Assembly (NCBI GenBank): GCA_910586285.1
Contig: CAJUGR010000038.1
Span: 1-14,901, forward strand
Direction: 5' to 3'
Length of the DNA: 14,901 nt
From: an uncultured Erysipelotrichaceae bacterium
GTDB lineage: Bacteria; Bacillota_I; Bacilli_A; Erysipelotrichales; Erysipelotrichaceae
Each line of letters starts with the position of its first letter. Position 1 is the stretch's first letter. Below, one piece after another: positions 1 through 7,948 of this stretch. A model generated the notes under the pieces. It was not told the DNA's origin and did not search any database. It saw only the letters and a list, made by a program, of their open reading frames with translations. The translations under genes and the position numbers were made by a program.

Positions 1-3
1 ACG

Positions 4-9
4 TATACT
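4..9 (+). promoter_or_regulatory. Possible -10 element for the his leader
   Basis: TATACT matches the sigma-A -10 consensus (TATAAT) at five of six positions. It lies about 10-15 bases before the first paired bases of the T-box leader, which is where a start site would be expected. The matching -35 would fall outside the window, so this cannot be confirmed. The surrounding bases are AT-rich and other -10 registers are possible. Confidence 0.4.
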
Positions 10-19
10 ATATAACAAT

Positions 20-267
20 AAAAGCGAAGAAAGGAACCAGTACATCAGCGCGTCTTCTCATAGAGAGTTTCGAACGGTGAAAAGAAACAGAAGACACTGT
101 TAGAACACATCCCGGAGCTGTCAGAGTGAAATCGCGTAATTCTGAACGTTGTGCGGCGTTAACGCAAGGAGTTATCAACTCATGGAGGTCATTTTCTGTG
201 AAGGAAATGACGAAATAAGGTGGAACCACGTAAGTTTACTTTCGTCCTTAGGATGAAAGTTTTTTTA
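20..267 (+). promoter_or_regulatory. T-box riboswitch, histidine-specific, upstream of the his operon
   Basis: This is a tRNA-sensing leader that lets transcription continue when uncharged tRNA(His) accumulates. In order, the sequence shows: a likely kink-turn with AGC (23-25) facing GCT (117-119); AGTA at 39-42 facing GAA at 103-105, the loop E signature; specifier CAC at 106-108, followed by the usual purine; a stem I helix of GTCTTCT (52-58) with AGAAGAC (89-95); AGAGAG at 62-67 and GGTGAAAAG at 76-84, the apical motifs; a stem III hairpin at about 188-211; and the T-box AAGGTGGAACCACG at 217-230. The antiterminator would pair AAGG (217-220) with CCTT (246-249) and ACG (228-230) with CGT (243-245), leaving the 7-nt bulge TGGAACC (221-227). 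That takes up the 5' arm of the terminator, so the two folds exclude each other. The His assignment rests on the CAC specifier and the downstream his genes, which agree. Confidence 0.93.
238..267 (+). terminator. Intrinsic terminator of the T-box leader
   Basis: A 10-bp stem (238-247 with 251-260, one G-U pair) with a TTA loop is followed by a run of T. It is the default off-state of the T-box switch. Bases 243-249 of its 5' arm are also needed for the antiterminator, so tRNA binding would dissolve it. Confidence 0.92.
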
Positions 268-293
268 TTCTATAAAATAAGGAGGAGCGCAAT

Positions 294-1418
294 ATGATTG
301 AATTTACTACCCCGCCGGGTACCAAAGATACGATCGGTTTGGAATGTAAAACCCTGCGTGAATTAGAAATACAATTTCGCGATCGCTTTGATCGTTGGGG
401 ATATGAAGAAGTGATTACGCCGATGATCGAATACTATCAAACATTTACCGCCGCACAAATGAAAGATCGGGAAATGTACAAGATGTTGGATGCATCCAAT
501 CGCATCTTGACGCTGCGGGCCGATATGACTGTGCCGATCGCCCGATTGGCCGCTACCAAATTGAAAGACAGCCCCTTACCGCTGCGTTTTCAATATAGCG
601 CCAGTGTATTCAAACTCCAAGAGCATTTCAGCGGCAATCAAAATGAAGGAATCGACTGCGGCGTGGAATTGCTTGGTGTGGATGAGTCAAGCGGTGATTT
701 GGAAATTCTGGCTTGTGCCCTGGATGCCTTATCGGTATTAAAGGATCAGCATTATACTTTGGAAATCGGCAACCGCAAATTCTTTCTGGCGGCCTGTGAG
801 GCACTGCATTTAACGGAAACGACCGTGAACACATTGGCGGATCTCATCAACCGTAAAAGCATCACTGCCCTGCAGGATTACATCGCTAAGCTGGATTTGA
901 ATGAAGATAAGAAAGACTTTTTCCGCCAATTACCATGGTTGTGCGGTGATGTGAGTATTTTAAAACAGGCGCGCTCTTATGCCTTTGATTCAAAGCTTAT
1001 CACCATTCTTGATGAGCTGGAACAATATTATCATCAATGTGAACAACTGGGATACGGAGAGCATATTTCCTTTGATCTCGGCAAAATACCGCGTATGCAA
1101 TATTACAGCGGCATCATATTTGAAGCCTTTGTCGAGGGCGTGGGCAACAGTGTATTAAGCGGCGGACGCTATGATCATCTGTGTGAGCGTTTCGGCCGGG
1201 CATTGACCGCTATCGGTTTTGCGATTCGCTTGGATGCGTTCGCAAAAGCCATCCGCCAAAAACAAGTTAGAAAAAACATTATTTTAACTTATCCCCCGCA
1301 TTTACAGGTGGAGGCGCTGAAACAAGCTGCCGATTTACGGCAAGAAAATATCGTAGTTCTGCGAGCGGATGCGAGTTTAACTCACATCATGATCAAGGAG
1401 GGAGTGGAGTCATGTTAG
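294..1418 (+). CDS. hisZ: ATP phosphoribosyltransferase regulatory subunit HisZ
   Basis: HisZ is a histidyl-tRNA synthetase-like protein without aminoacylation activity. It assembles with short-form HisG to make active, histidine-inhibited ATP phosphoribosyltransferase, the first step of the pathway. The 374 residues show the class II synthetase fold: an N-terminal PPGTKD start, the LRADMTVPIAR stretch in place of the synthetase motif, a motif 2-like segment ending in GVELLG, and the late SGGRYD and TAIGFAI motifs. A true anticodon-binding domain is absent and the C-terminal tail is short, which separates it from HisS. The ATG at 294 has AGGAGG at 280-285, 8 nt away. It is the first gene after the T-box, and its last codons overlap the hisG start by 7 nt. 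A short-form hisG directly behind it supports HisZ over HisS. Confidence 0.95.
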   Translation: MIEFTTPPGTKDTIGLECKTLRELEIQFRDRFDRWGYEEVITPMIEYYQTFTAAQMKDREMYKMLDASNRILTLRADMTVPIARLAATKLKDSPLPLRFQYSASVFKLQEHFSGNQNEGIDCGVELLGVDESSGDLEILACALDALSVLKDQHYTLEIGNRKFFLAACEALHLTETTVNTLADLINRKSITALQDYIAKLDLNEDKKDFFRQLPWLCGDVSILKQARSYAFDSKLITILDELEQYYHQCEQLGYGEHISFDLGKIPRMQYYSGIIFEAFVEGVGNSVLSGGRYDHLCERFGRALTAIGFAIRLDAFAKAIRQKQVRKNIILTYPPHLQVEALKQAADLRQENIVVLRADASLTHIMIKEGVESC

Positions 1419-2050
1419 CGATGGCATTAACCAAGGGACGCTTGGAAAAACTAACGGTCAAGCTGCTCGAACAAAGCGGGTATGGCATAGAACCGTTAAA
1501 AAATAAAGGCCGTGCCTTGGTCTTTCATGATACGCAAAAGCCACTGGATTACTTTTTGGTCAAGGCGCCCGATTGCGTTACCTATGTTCGCCATGGTGTC
1601 GCCGATATCGGTGTCGTTGGCAAGGATACGCTGTTAGAATCGGAAGATGAATATTTTGAGCTGATGGATTTGGGGATCGGGAAATGCCGTTTCATCCTCG
1701 CTTCCCGCCCCGATCATAACGTATTGACAAAAATGGGGCACATTAAGATCGCAACCAAGTATCCGCATGTGGCCACTGCCTATTTCAAACAAAAGGGGCT
1801 GGATGTGGAGATCATCAAGCTGGAAGGATCCGTAGAATTGGCCGCAGTCTTAGGTTTATGCGATGCCATCGTTGATATTACCGAAACCGGGAATACGCTA
1901 AAAGAAAACGGTTTAATCATATACGACACCGTATGTGACATCTCCGCCCGCATCATCGTCAATAAAGCCAGCTTCCGCTTAAAGCGTGCTGAAATCGATG
2001 CGCTGTTAGCGGATCTGCGCCAAGCCGTAAAGGAGGAAGGAATATGTTAA
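1412..2050 (+). CDS. hisG: ATP phosphoribosyltransferase, short form, HisG
   Basis: This enzyme condenses ATP with PRPP to give phosphoribosyl-ATP, the committed step of histidine synthesis. At 212 residues it is the short form, lacking the C-terminal regulatory domain of long HisG, so it should depend on HisZ encoded just upstream. Visible family marks are MALTKGRL near the N-terminus, the GVVGKDTLLE segment (about 68-77), and the PRPP-binding stretch VDITETGNTLKENGL (about 154-168). The ATG at 1412 follows AAGGAGGG and overlaps the end of hisZ by 7 nt. The 3' end overlaps hisD by 7 nt. Both overlaps suggest translational coupling and fixed subunit ratios. Confidence 0.97.
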   Translation: MLAMALTKGRLEKLTVKLLEQSGYGIEPLKNKGRALVFHDTQKPLDYFLVKAPDCVTYVRHGVADIGVVGKDTLLESEDEYFELMDLGIGKCRFILASRPDHNVLTKMGHIKIATKYPHVATAYFKQKGLDVEIIKLEGSVELAAVLGLCDAIVDITETGNTLKENGLIIYDTVCDISARIIVNKASFRLKRAEIDALLADLRQAVKEEGIC

Positions 2051-3339
2051 AACAATGGAAAGCATCCGATAGTGAAGCGATTGAGGCATGGATTCGCTCG
2101 CGCAAAACGACAGCGGATCCGACGATCATGGCAATGACAGCACAAATCCTCGCTGATGTTCGCGAACATCAGGATGAAGCACTCTATCGCTACTGTGAAA
2201 CCTTGGATCATGTGATCCTTTCCGATCTGCGAGTCAGCGAAGCAGCGCTTAACAGCGCCTATGAAAAATGTGATCCGCAATTCATTGCCGACTTAGAAGA
2301 AGCCAAGGAAAATATTTTGTTTTTTCATCAAGCACAGGTACGCCAAGGCTATGAACTCACCAAAGCAAACGATGTGTATTTGGGACAGCGGATTCTGCCC
2401 TTGGAGCGGATCGGTGTGTATGTTCCGGGCGGACGCAGCGCTTATCCTTCCAGTGTCCTGATGAATGTGTTACCGGCCAAAATTGCTAATGTGAAAGAAA
2501 TCATTATGGTAACACCACCGAGCAAAACCGGTGAGATGGATCCCTACATTGCCGCTGCCGCAAAAATCGCCGGTGTCGATCAAATTTATACGGTTGGCGG
2601 CGCTCAAGCCATAGCGGCGCTTGCCTACGGCACCCAGACCATTCCCCGCGTGGATAAAATCATCGGACCCGGCAACATTTACGTTGCCACGGCCAAAAAA
2701 CTCGTATACGGAGAAGTAGACATTGATATGATTGCGGGTCCCAGTGAAATTTTAGTCATTGCGGATGAAGGTGCCAATCCCGTTTATGTGGCTGCCGATC
2801 TGCTTTCCCAAGCGGAACATGATCCGATGGCTTCCGCCATCTTATTAACGACCTCTCAAGCAATAGCGGATGCAGTAGCACAAGAAGTCGAAAAGCAACT
2901 GAAACACTTACCCAAGAAGGCCATTGCCGAAGCCAGTTTATCCCAATATGGTGCCATCATCGTGCTGGATACCATCGAACAATGCCTTCAAATCAGTGAT
3001 CGCATTGCACCCGAGCATCTGGAATTGATGATCAAAGATGCGAAATCATATCTGGATCAAGTACACCATGCCGGCAGTATCTTCTTAGGTTATATGACAT
3101 GCGAATCAATCGGTGATTATTTTGGCGGTACCAATCACGTCTTGCCGACAGGCGGCAGCGCTCGCTTCTATTCGGCGCTAAATGTCGATAACTTTGTTAA
3201 AAAATCATCTTATTTGCATTGGAGTGAAGCCGCCCTTCGTCAAGATGGTAATAAAATTATCCGCATTGCGGAGGCAGAACGGTTAAAAGCCCATGCCAAT
3301 GCGGTGAGAGTGAGGTTACAACGTGATGAAAACGTATGA
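2044..3339 (+). CDS. hisD: Histidinol dehydrogenase HisD
   Basis: HisD is a zinc-dependent, NAD-linked enzyme that performs the last two oxidations, histidinol to histidinal to histidine. The 431-residue length is typical. Residues matching the known zinc ligands are Q256 and H259 (in LLSQAEHDP), D358 (in SIGDYFGGTNH) and H417 near the C-terminus. The catalytic pair E324-H325 sits in APEHLEL. The cofactor and substrate regions YVPGGRSAYPSS and IIGPGNIYVATAKK are intact. The start has AGGAGG at 2031-2036, 7 nt upstream, and overlaps hisG by 7 nt. Its end overlaps hisC. No key residue is missing. Confidence 0.98.
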   Translation: MLKQWKASDSEAIEAWIRSRKTTADPTIMAMTAQILADVREHQDEALYRYCETLDHVILSDLRVSEAALNSAYEKCDPQFIADLEEAKENILFFHQAQVRQGYELTKANDVYLGQRILPLERIGVYVPGGRSAYPSSVLMNVLPAKIANVKEIIMVTPPSKTGEMDPYIAAAAKIAGVDQIYTVGGAQAIAALAYGTQTIPRVDKIIGPGNIYVATAKKLVYGEVDIDMIAGPSEILVIADEGANPVYVAADLLSQAEHDPMASAILLTTSQAIADAVAQEVEKQLKHLPKKAIAEASLSQYGAIIVLDTIEQCLQISDRIAPEHLELMIKDAKSYLDQVHHAGSIFLGYMTCESIGDYFGGTNHVLPTGGSARFYSALNVDNFVKKSSYLHWSEAALRQDGNKIIRIAEAERLKAHANAVRVRLQRDENV

Positions 3340-4357
3340 AGTAAATCAGACCGCAGGAATATTGTTAAATGCCAATGAATCTCCCTATCCCCTTCCCGCA
3401 TCGATTCGCGAGGAAATCAAAGCATGTATCGACTCCGTTGCCTTTCATCGCTATCCCGAAGACAGCGCCAAAGCACTGTGCGATGCCTACGCGAACTATT
3501 CAAACATCAAAAGCGATCAGATCATGTTTGGCAACGGCAGTGATGAAATGATCGGCTTACTCATCAGTATTTACATCCAGCGGGGAAAACGCGTTTATAC
3601 GATGCAGCCGGACTTCTCCATGTATGATTACTACACTGCCATGCATGAAGGAATAATGATCCCTTATCGCTGTGATGCGGGAGCGAAATTTTCCGTATCT
3701 GATTTCATCGCTTACGGTAAACAAAATGCGGTGGATCTGATTCTCTTTTCCAACCCCAACAACCCCACCGGGCGATGCTTATCCCCAAGTGAAATCCATC
3801 AAATATTGGATGCGTTTTCTGACATTCCCGTTATCATTGATGAAGCATACGGTGAATTTGCGCAAGTCAGTGTCGTAGCCGATACGCAAAAATATGATCA
3901 TTTGATCGTGCTGCGCACCCTGTCAAAAGCCTTTGGCATCGCAGCCTTGCGCTGTGGTTGTATGATCACCAATGCGGCATTGATGAAACGCATCCGCACC
4001 TATAAAGTACCCTACAATGTCAATTCCCTTACGCAGATGATTGCGGAGATTCTCTTATCTCATCACGAAATTATGGAAGCCAACGTAAAACAAATCATCG
4101 GGCAGCGTGAGCAATTATATGAAGCACTTCAAGCATTCACAACTTCGGATTTCACACTTTATCCTTCCCATGCGAATTTTCTGTACGGCATCACCACCCG
4201 AAAAAGGGAACTGCTTGACGCATTGAAACAACGCCACATTCAAATTCGCAACTATGAGAACAATAACGCCTTTCGCATCACGATCGGTACTAACGATGAG
4301 AATGCACTAGTAAAAGAAGCATTTGCGGAAGTATTCCCGCACAAGGAGGTCTTATGA
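3326..4357 (+). CDS. hisC: Histidinol-phosphate aminotransferase HisC
   Basis: This PLP-dependent class I/II aminotransferase converts imidazole-acetol phosphate and glutamate to L-histidinol phosphate. In the 343-residue protein the marks are the N-terminal LNANESPYP, GNGSDEMI (about 69-76), SNPNNPTG (about 142-149), the PLP-contacting DEAYGEF (about 172-178), and the Schiff-base lysine K201 in TLSKAFGIAALRCG. I chose the ATG at 3326. A GTG at 3323, one codon earlier, is also possible. A weak GTGAGG lies about 10 nt upstream. The gene overlaps the end of hisD, so translation may be coupled. The partly related aromatic aminotransferases are less likely given the operon context. Confidence 0.95.
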   Translation: MKTYEVNQTAGILLNANESPYPLPASIREEIKACIDSVAFHRYPEDSAKALCDAYANYSNIKSDQIMFGNGSDEMIGLLISIYIQRGKRVYTMQPDFSMYDYYTAMHEGIMIPYRCDAGAKFSVSDFIAYGKQNAVDLILFSNPNNPTGRCLSPSEIHQILDAFSDIPVIIDEAYGEFAQVSVVADTQKYDHLIVLRTLSKAFGIAALRCGCMITNAALMKRIRTYKVPYNVNSLTQMIAEILLSHHEIMEANVKQIIGQREQLYEALQAFTTSDFTLYPSHANFLYGITTRKRELLDALKQRHIQIRNYENNNAFRITIGTNDENALVKEAFAEVFPHKEVL

Positions 4358-4932
4358 GATCAGCAACAGCGAAACGAACTACCAATGAAACGGATATTGC
4401 CATACAGCTTTCCCTCACTTCCGATGGGGAAACCACCATTGATACCGGAATCGGTTTTTTTGATCATATGTTAACGCTATTTGCCTTTCACGGCGGTTTT
4501 TCCTTACAGCTCAAAGCCCAAGGTGATCTGCATGTCTGCGATCATCATATCGTAGAGGATTGCGGTATTTTATTGGGTGATTGCTTTCGGGAAGCACTCG
4601 GAGATAAAATCGGCATTCAGCGTTACGGTCATTTCATGATGGCAATGGATGAAACGTTGGCACAGGTGACACTGGATATTTCCAATCGAGCGTATCTTGT
4701 CTACCACTGTGATATCAAACGAGAAAGCATCGGCAGTTTTTCCTGCGAGATGGTACCGGAATTTTTACGTGCTTTTGCGAACCACGCCGGTATTACCCTA
4801 CATGTCAATGTACCGTATGGAACCAATGATCATCATAAGATCGAGGCCATTTTCAAAGCATTGGGTCGCGCCCTTAAGGAAGCGTGTGCAATCACATCCG
4901 ATCAAGTGCCTTCTACCAAAGGAGTGCTGTGA
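4354..4932 (+). CDS. hisB: Imidazoleglycerol-phosphate dehydratase HisB (monofunctional)
   Basis: HisB dehydrates imidazole glycerol phosphate to imidazole acetol phosphate at a di-manganese site. The 192-residue protein carries the metal-binding motifs FFDHML (H38), DHHIVED (63-69) and DHHKIEA (159-165). It is the dehydratase alone. There is no N-terminal HAD phosphatase domain as in the enterobacterial bifunctional HisB, so histidinol-phosphate phosphatase must be encoded elsewhere. The ATG at 4354 overlaps the hisC stop (ATGA) and is preceded closely by AAGGAGGT. The stop shares one base with the hisH start (TGATG). Confidence 0.97.
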   Translation: MRSATAKRTTNETDIAIQLSLTSDGETTIDTGIGFFDHMLTLFAFHGGFSLQLKAQGDLHVCDHHIVEDCGILLGDCFREALGDKIGIQRYGHFMMAMDETLAQVTLDISNRAYLVYHCDIKRESIGSFSCEMVPEFLRAFANHAGITLHVNVPYGTNDHHKIEAIFKALGRALKEACAITSDQVPSTKGVL

Positions 4933-5555
4933 TGATCGGAATCATTGATTACGGTGCCGGCAATCTTAGAAGTCTTCAAAACGCCCTCACCCATCTTCAT
5001 CACGAATCGATGTTATGCGAACATCCGAATCACGTGGCCATGGCGGATCGCTTGATTCTGCCCGGCGTAGGAGCCTTCCCTGATTGTATGAAACAGCTGC
5101 AGGCTCAACACTTGGCCGATGCGATCCAAAATGCGGTGAATCATCAAATACCTTTGTTAGGTATTTGTTTGGGAATGCAGGTTTTATTTGAATCCGGTAC
5201 AGAAGGGGAATCTTGCGCCGGGCTGGGCTTACTAAAAGGAAAGATTGTCCGCATGGAGGATAACCAAGTAAAAATCCCGCATATCGGTTGGAACGATCTG
5301 ATCGAAACCAAAGCCGATCCGATGTTAAACGGTTTACATCATCCGTATGTTTATTTTGTACATTCTTATTTTGCGCAGGATTACGATGAAAACGATCTTG
5401 TCGCGATCAGTACCTATGGTTCGCTTTCGATACCCGCGGCTTTTCGTAAAGGACATATTTGGGCATGTCAATTTCACCCCGAAAAAAGCGGTGAAGATGG
5501 CTTGCGCTTATTACAGAATTTTTTACATACCGAAAGTGAGGGACGCAGAGGATGA
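4932..5555 (+). CDS. hisH: Imidazole glycerol phosphate synthase glutaminase subunit HisH
   Basis: HisH is the class I glutamine amidotransferase subunit. It releases ammonia from glutamine and channels it into the HisF barrel. The 207-residue protein has the nucleophile C79 in GICLGMQ and the catalytic H182 and E184 in FHPEKSG, plus PGVGAF (44-49), PHIGWN (116-121) and YFVHSY. I chose the ATG at 4932, which begins MIGIIDYGAGN as in other HisH proteins. An in-frame start 16 codons upstream lies inside hisB and would add a tail unlike the family. The gene couples to hisB through TGATG and to the following acetyltransferase through a 4-nt ATGA overlap. Its partner is the HisF domain encoded at 6826. 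Confidence 0.97.
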   Translation: MIGIIDYGAGNLRSLQNALTHLHHESMLCEHPNHVAMADRLILPGVGAFPDCMKQLQAQHLADAIQNAVNHQIPLLGICLGMQVLFESGTEGESCAGLGLLKGKIVRMEDNQVKIPHIGWNDLIETKADPMLNGLHHPYVYFVHSYFAQDYDENDLVAISTYGSLSIPAAFRKGHIWACQFHPEKSGEDGLRLLQNFLHTESEGRRG

Positions 5556-6097
5556 TAACACCATCAGAACGCAGTGATTCCGTCATCATCCGCGAATTAC
5601 GGGAAAGTGATGCCGCAGCGCTGTTACATTATTGTAAAATCATCGGCGGAGAATCACATAACTTAACCTTTGGCAGTGAAGGAATCGGGATGACTTTGGA
5701 AGAAGAACAAAAATTCATTCGTGACACGATTCATCATCCGCTTAATCGCCAATGGGCAGCCATCGTGAATCATGAAATTGCCGGATTCTGTGATTTACAT
5801 ATTGCATCGAAACCGCGCATGGCCCATCGGGCCGGTTTCGGCATTTCGGTACGAAAAGCATTTTGGCATCGAGGTATCGCAACAGCTTTGATGCGTGAAA
5901 TGATGGATTATGCCCGATCGCAGCCCGCGATCTGGATCATCGCCATTGAGGTCGTGGAAGACAATGATCGTGCCATTGCCCTATATGAACGCTTTGGCTT
6001 TCAAAAAGTCGGTTACTTACAAAAATTCTTTCGAATTGATAAGCAAGAGTTTGGTGCTTACATCATGGATTGCGATTTGACCAAAAGGAGGGGTTGA
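5552..6097 (+). CDS. GNAT-family N-acetyltransferase inside the his operon
   Basis: This is a predicted acetyl-CoA-dependent N-acetyltransferase; its substrate is unknown. The 181-residue protein has the GNAT core: an N-terminal strand VIIRELRESDAAALLHY; motif A at about 100-114, with the acetyl-CoA pyrophosphate loop HRGIAT; and motif B NDRAIALYERFGF (about 138-150). It resembles the RimI/RimJ-like class more than any well-studied small-molecule enzyme. It sits between hisH and hisA, overlaps the hisH stop by 4 nt (ATGA), and ends 1 nt before hisA, so it is surely co-transcribed. Standard histidine synthesis does not need this step. A role in modifying a pathway intermediate or a his protein is only a guess from position. 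Confidence 0.85.
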   Translation: MITPSERSDSVIIRELRESDAAALLHYCKIIGGESHNLTFGSEGIGMTLEEEQKFIRDTIHHPLNRQWAAIVNHEIAGFCDLHIASKPRMAHRAGFGISVRKAFWHRGIATALMREMMDYARSQPAIWIIAIEVVEDNDRAIALYERFGFQKVGYLQKFFRIDKQEFGAYIMDCDLTKRRG

Positions 6098-6098
6098 T

Positions 6099-6812
6099 AT
6101 GATTTTACTGCCCGCGATTGATATGATTCATCATCAGCCGGTGCGCTTACATCAGGGAGATTATGAACAAAAGGAAGTTGTGGGAGAAAGCATTCTGTCA
6201 CTGGCGCATTTATTTGCCCAACAGGGGGCACCGTTTTTACATCTGGTCGATCTGGATGGTGCCAAAGCAGGAAAACGGATTCATCAAGACATCGTTGAGC
6301 AGATTGCGGCAGAAGTGTCAATTCCTGTTGAAATCGGCGGCGGAATTCGCACGATGGCAGATATTGATGATTATCTCGCTCACGGTGTCGCACGTGTCAT
6401 TTTAGGCACCCAGGCGATCGAAAATGAGGACTTGTTAAAAGCGGCAGTGGCACGCTATGGAAACCAAGTTGCCGTCGGCTTAGATTGTCGCAACGGTTTT
6501 GTGGCGACCCGCGGATGGCTTGATAACAGCGAGATTGATTATCTCGACTTTGCCAAACATCTGGAACAGTTGAAGGTAAGCACAATCATCTTTACCGATA
6601 TTGCCAAAGACGGAACGCTGGATGGTCCCAATCTTGCCATGTTGGCGGCATTACGCCGACACGTAGCCATGGATATCATCGCTTCCGGCGGCGTGAAAAC
6701 ACTGGACGATATTCGTGCCTTAAAAGCATTGGGAATACAAGGAGCGATCATTGGAAAAGCCATCTATGCCAAAACGCTTGATCTCAAAGCGGCATTGGCG
6801 ATCGCCGATTAA
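6099..6812 (+). CDS. hisA: Phosphoribosylformimino-5-aminoimidazole carboxamide ribotide isomerase HisA
   Basis: HisA is a TIM-barrel isomerase that performs an Amadori rearrangement converting ProFAR to PRFAR, the substrate of HisH-HisF. The 237-residue length fits. Catalytic aspartates are D8 (LLPAIDMI) and D129 (VGLDCRNG). The phosphate-binding repeats EIGGGIRT (about 78-85) and IIASGGV are present, as is DIAKDGTLDGPN. The ATG at 6099 follows AAGGAGGGG and lies 1 nt after the acetyltransferase stop. The TAA at 6810-6812 is followed by the hisF ribosome binding site. HisA and HisF share a barrel ancestry, and the DIAKDGTLDG segment favours HisA. Confidence 0.97.
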   Translation: MILLPAIDMIHHQPVRLHQGDYEQKEVVGESILSLAHLFAQQGAPFLHLVDLDGAKAGKRIHQDIVEQIAAEVSIPVEIGGGIRTMADIDDYLAHGVARVILGTQAIENEDLLKAAVARYGNQVAVGLDCRNGFVATRGWLDNSEIDYLDFAKHLEQLKVSTIIFTDIAKDGTLDGPNLAMLAALRRHVAMDIIASGGVKTLDDIRALKALGIQGAIIGKAIYAKTLDLKAALAIAD

Positions 6813-6825
6813 AAGGAGAATCATT

Positions 6826-7947
6826 ATGTATACCAAACGAATCATCCCCTGTCTGGATATCAAAGACGGTAAAGTGGTAAAAGGCGTGAACTTCATCGGT
6901 TTAAAGGATGTCGGTGATCCGATCGAACTGGCCCAAACCTATGCTCGCCAAGGTGCCGATGAGCTTGTCTTTCTCGATATTACCGCCACGCATGAAAACC
7001 GCCGGACGATTGCCGAATTGGCTGCTCAAGTCGCAGCGAAAATCTTTATCCCTTTTACGGTTGGCGGCGGCATCCGCTCACTTGATGACATCAAACAGAT
7101 CTTACGCTCCGGCGCTGATAAAGTCGCACTCAATTCCGCAGCGATCAAAGAACCGCAACTGATAAAAAAAGCCGCAGAGATGTTCGGCTCACAATGTATC
7201 GTTGTGGCCATTGACGCCAAAATGCGGGAAGCAAAAGACGGTTGGAACGTCGTAATTCACGGCGGCCGTATCGATACCGGAAAAGATGTGCTTGAATGGG
7301 CACGTGAAGTACAGGAATTGGGTGCCGGGGAAATATTGTTGACCAGCATGGATGCGGACGGCACAAAACAAGGCTTTGATATACCGCTGTGCCATGCGGT
7401 GAATCGCATCGCCAAAGTTCCCGTCATCGCCTCCGGCGGTGGGGGCGCTCTGGCACATTTCTATGATGTGTTCGCTCAAAATGCCGCTGATGCGGCATTA
7501 GCCGCCTCCCTCTTTCACTATGGCGAGGTAGAGGTCATGGAAGTCAAGGAGTATCTGCATCATCGCGGCATTTCGGTACGCCGTCAAGCATGGGACGGGG
7601 ATATTGAAGCATTTATTAAACGGCTTGACTTGGCCAAACAGGATGGCCTCATGCCGGTCATTGTACAGGAAGCAGCCACCAATGAAGTGCTGATGTTGGC
7701 CTATATGAATGAAACTGCCCTGCGCGTTACGCTCACGAAGCATTTAGCCTGTTATTACAGCCGCTCCCGTCAGCAGCTATGGCTCAAGGGCGAAACCAGC
7801 GGTCATTATCAGGAAGTACAAGAGATCGCCTATGACTGCGATAGAGACACGCTGTTATTAAAAGTACACCAGCTTGGGGCAGCCTGTCACAGCGGTGCAC
7901 ACAGTTGTTTTTATCAGCGAATTAAGCTTGAGAAAGAAGGAAAATAA
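6826..7947 (+). CDS. hisF-hisI: HisF-HisI fusion: IGP synthase cyclase subunit fused to phosphoribosyl-AMP cyclohydrolase
   Basis: One uninterrupted 373-residue chain carries two enzymes. Residues 1 to about 252 are HisF, the barrel that uses ammonia from HisH to make imidazole glycerol phosphate and AICAR. They include D11 (PCLDIKDGKVVKG), D130 (VVAIDAK), FTVGGGIRS, TSMDADGT and ASGGGG. Residues from about 264 to 373 are HisI, which opens the ring of phosphoribosyl-AMP. They include LMLAYMN, YYSRSR, LWLKGETSGH, the DCDRD metal motif (337-341), and zinc cysteines C338, C354 (AACH) and C361 (SCF). The linker at about 253-263 contains no stop, and no good internal ribosome binding site precedes the HisI part. 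I chose the ATG at 6826 (AAAGGAGAA upstream, MYTKRIIPCLD as in HisF) over an in-frame start 25 codons earlier inside hisA. HisI is commonly fused to HisE; here it is fused to HisF, and HisE is separate. Confidence 0.96.
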   Translation: MYTKRIIPCLDIKDGKVVKGVNFIGLKDVGDPIELAQTYARQGADELVFLDITATHENRRTIAELAAQVAAKIFIPFTVGGGIRSLDDIKQILRSGADKVALNSAAIKEPQLIKKAAEMFGSQCIVVAIDAKMREAKDGWNVVIHGGRIDTGKDVLEWAREVQELGAGEILLTSMDADGTKQGFDIPLCHAVNRIAKVPVIASGGGGALAHFYDVFAQNAADAALAASLFHYGEVEVMEVKEYLHHRGISVRRQAWDGDIEAFIKRLDLAKQDGLMPVIVQEAATNEVLMLAYMNETALRVTLTKHLACYYSRSRQQLWLKGETSGHYQEVQEIAYDCDRDTLLLKVHQLGAACHSGAHSCFYQRIKLEKEGK

Positions 7948-7948
7948 T

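Noticed and set aside
156..165. GCGTTAACGC perfect palindrome in the leader as a possible protein operator
   Set aside because: It falls in the stem II region of the T-box RNA, where a hairpin or pseudoknot element is expected, so RNA structure is the simpler explanation.
8..229. 73-codon - strand reading frame across the leader
   Set aside because: It lies wholly over the T-box RNA, whose structural motifs explain the sequence. It has no ribosome binding site and an unremarkable composition.
294..1418. Reading the first gene as histidyl-tRNA synthetase (hisS)
   Set aside because: There is no anticodon-binding domain, synthetase motif residues are replaced, and a short-form hisG overlaps its end, all pointing to HisZ.
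6058..7743. Several - strand frames of 60-111 codons opposite hisA and hisF-hisI
   Set aside because: They are antisense shadows of strongly conserved genes, with no ribosome binding sites and no recognisable domains.
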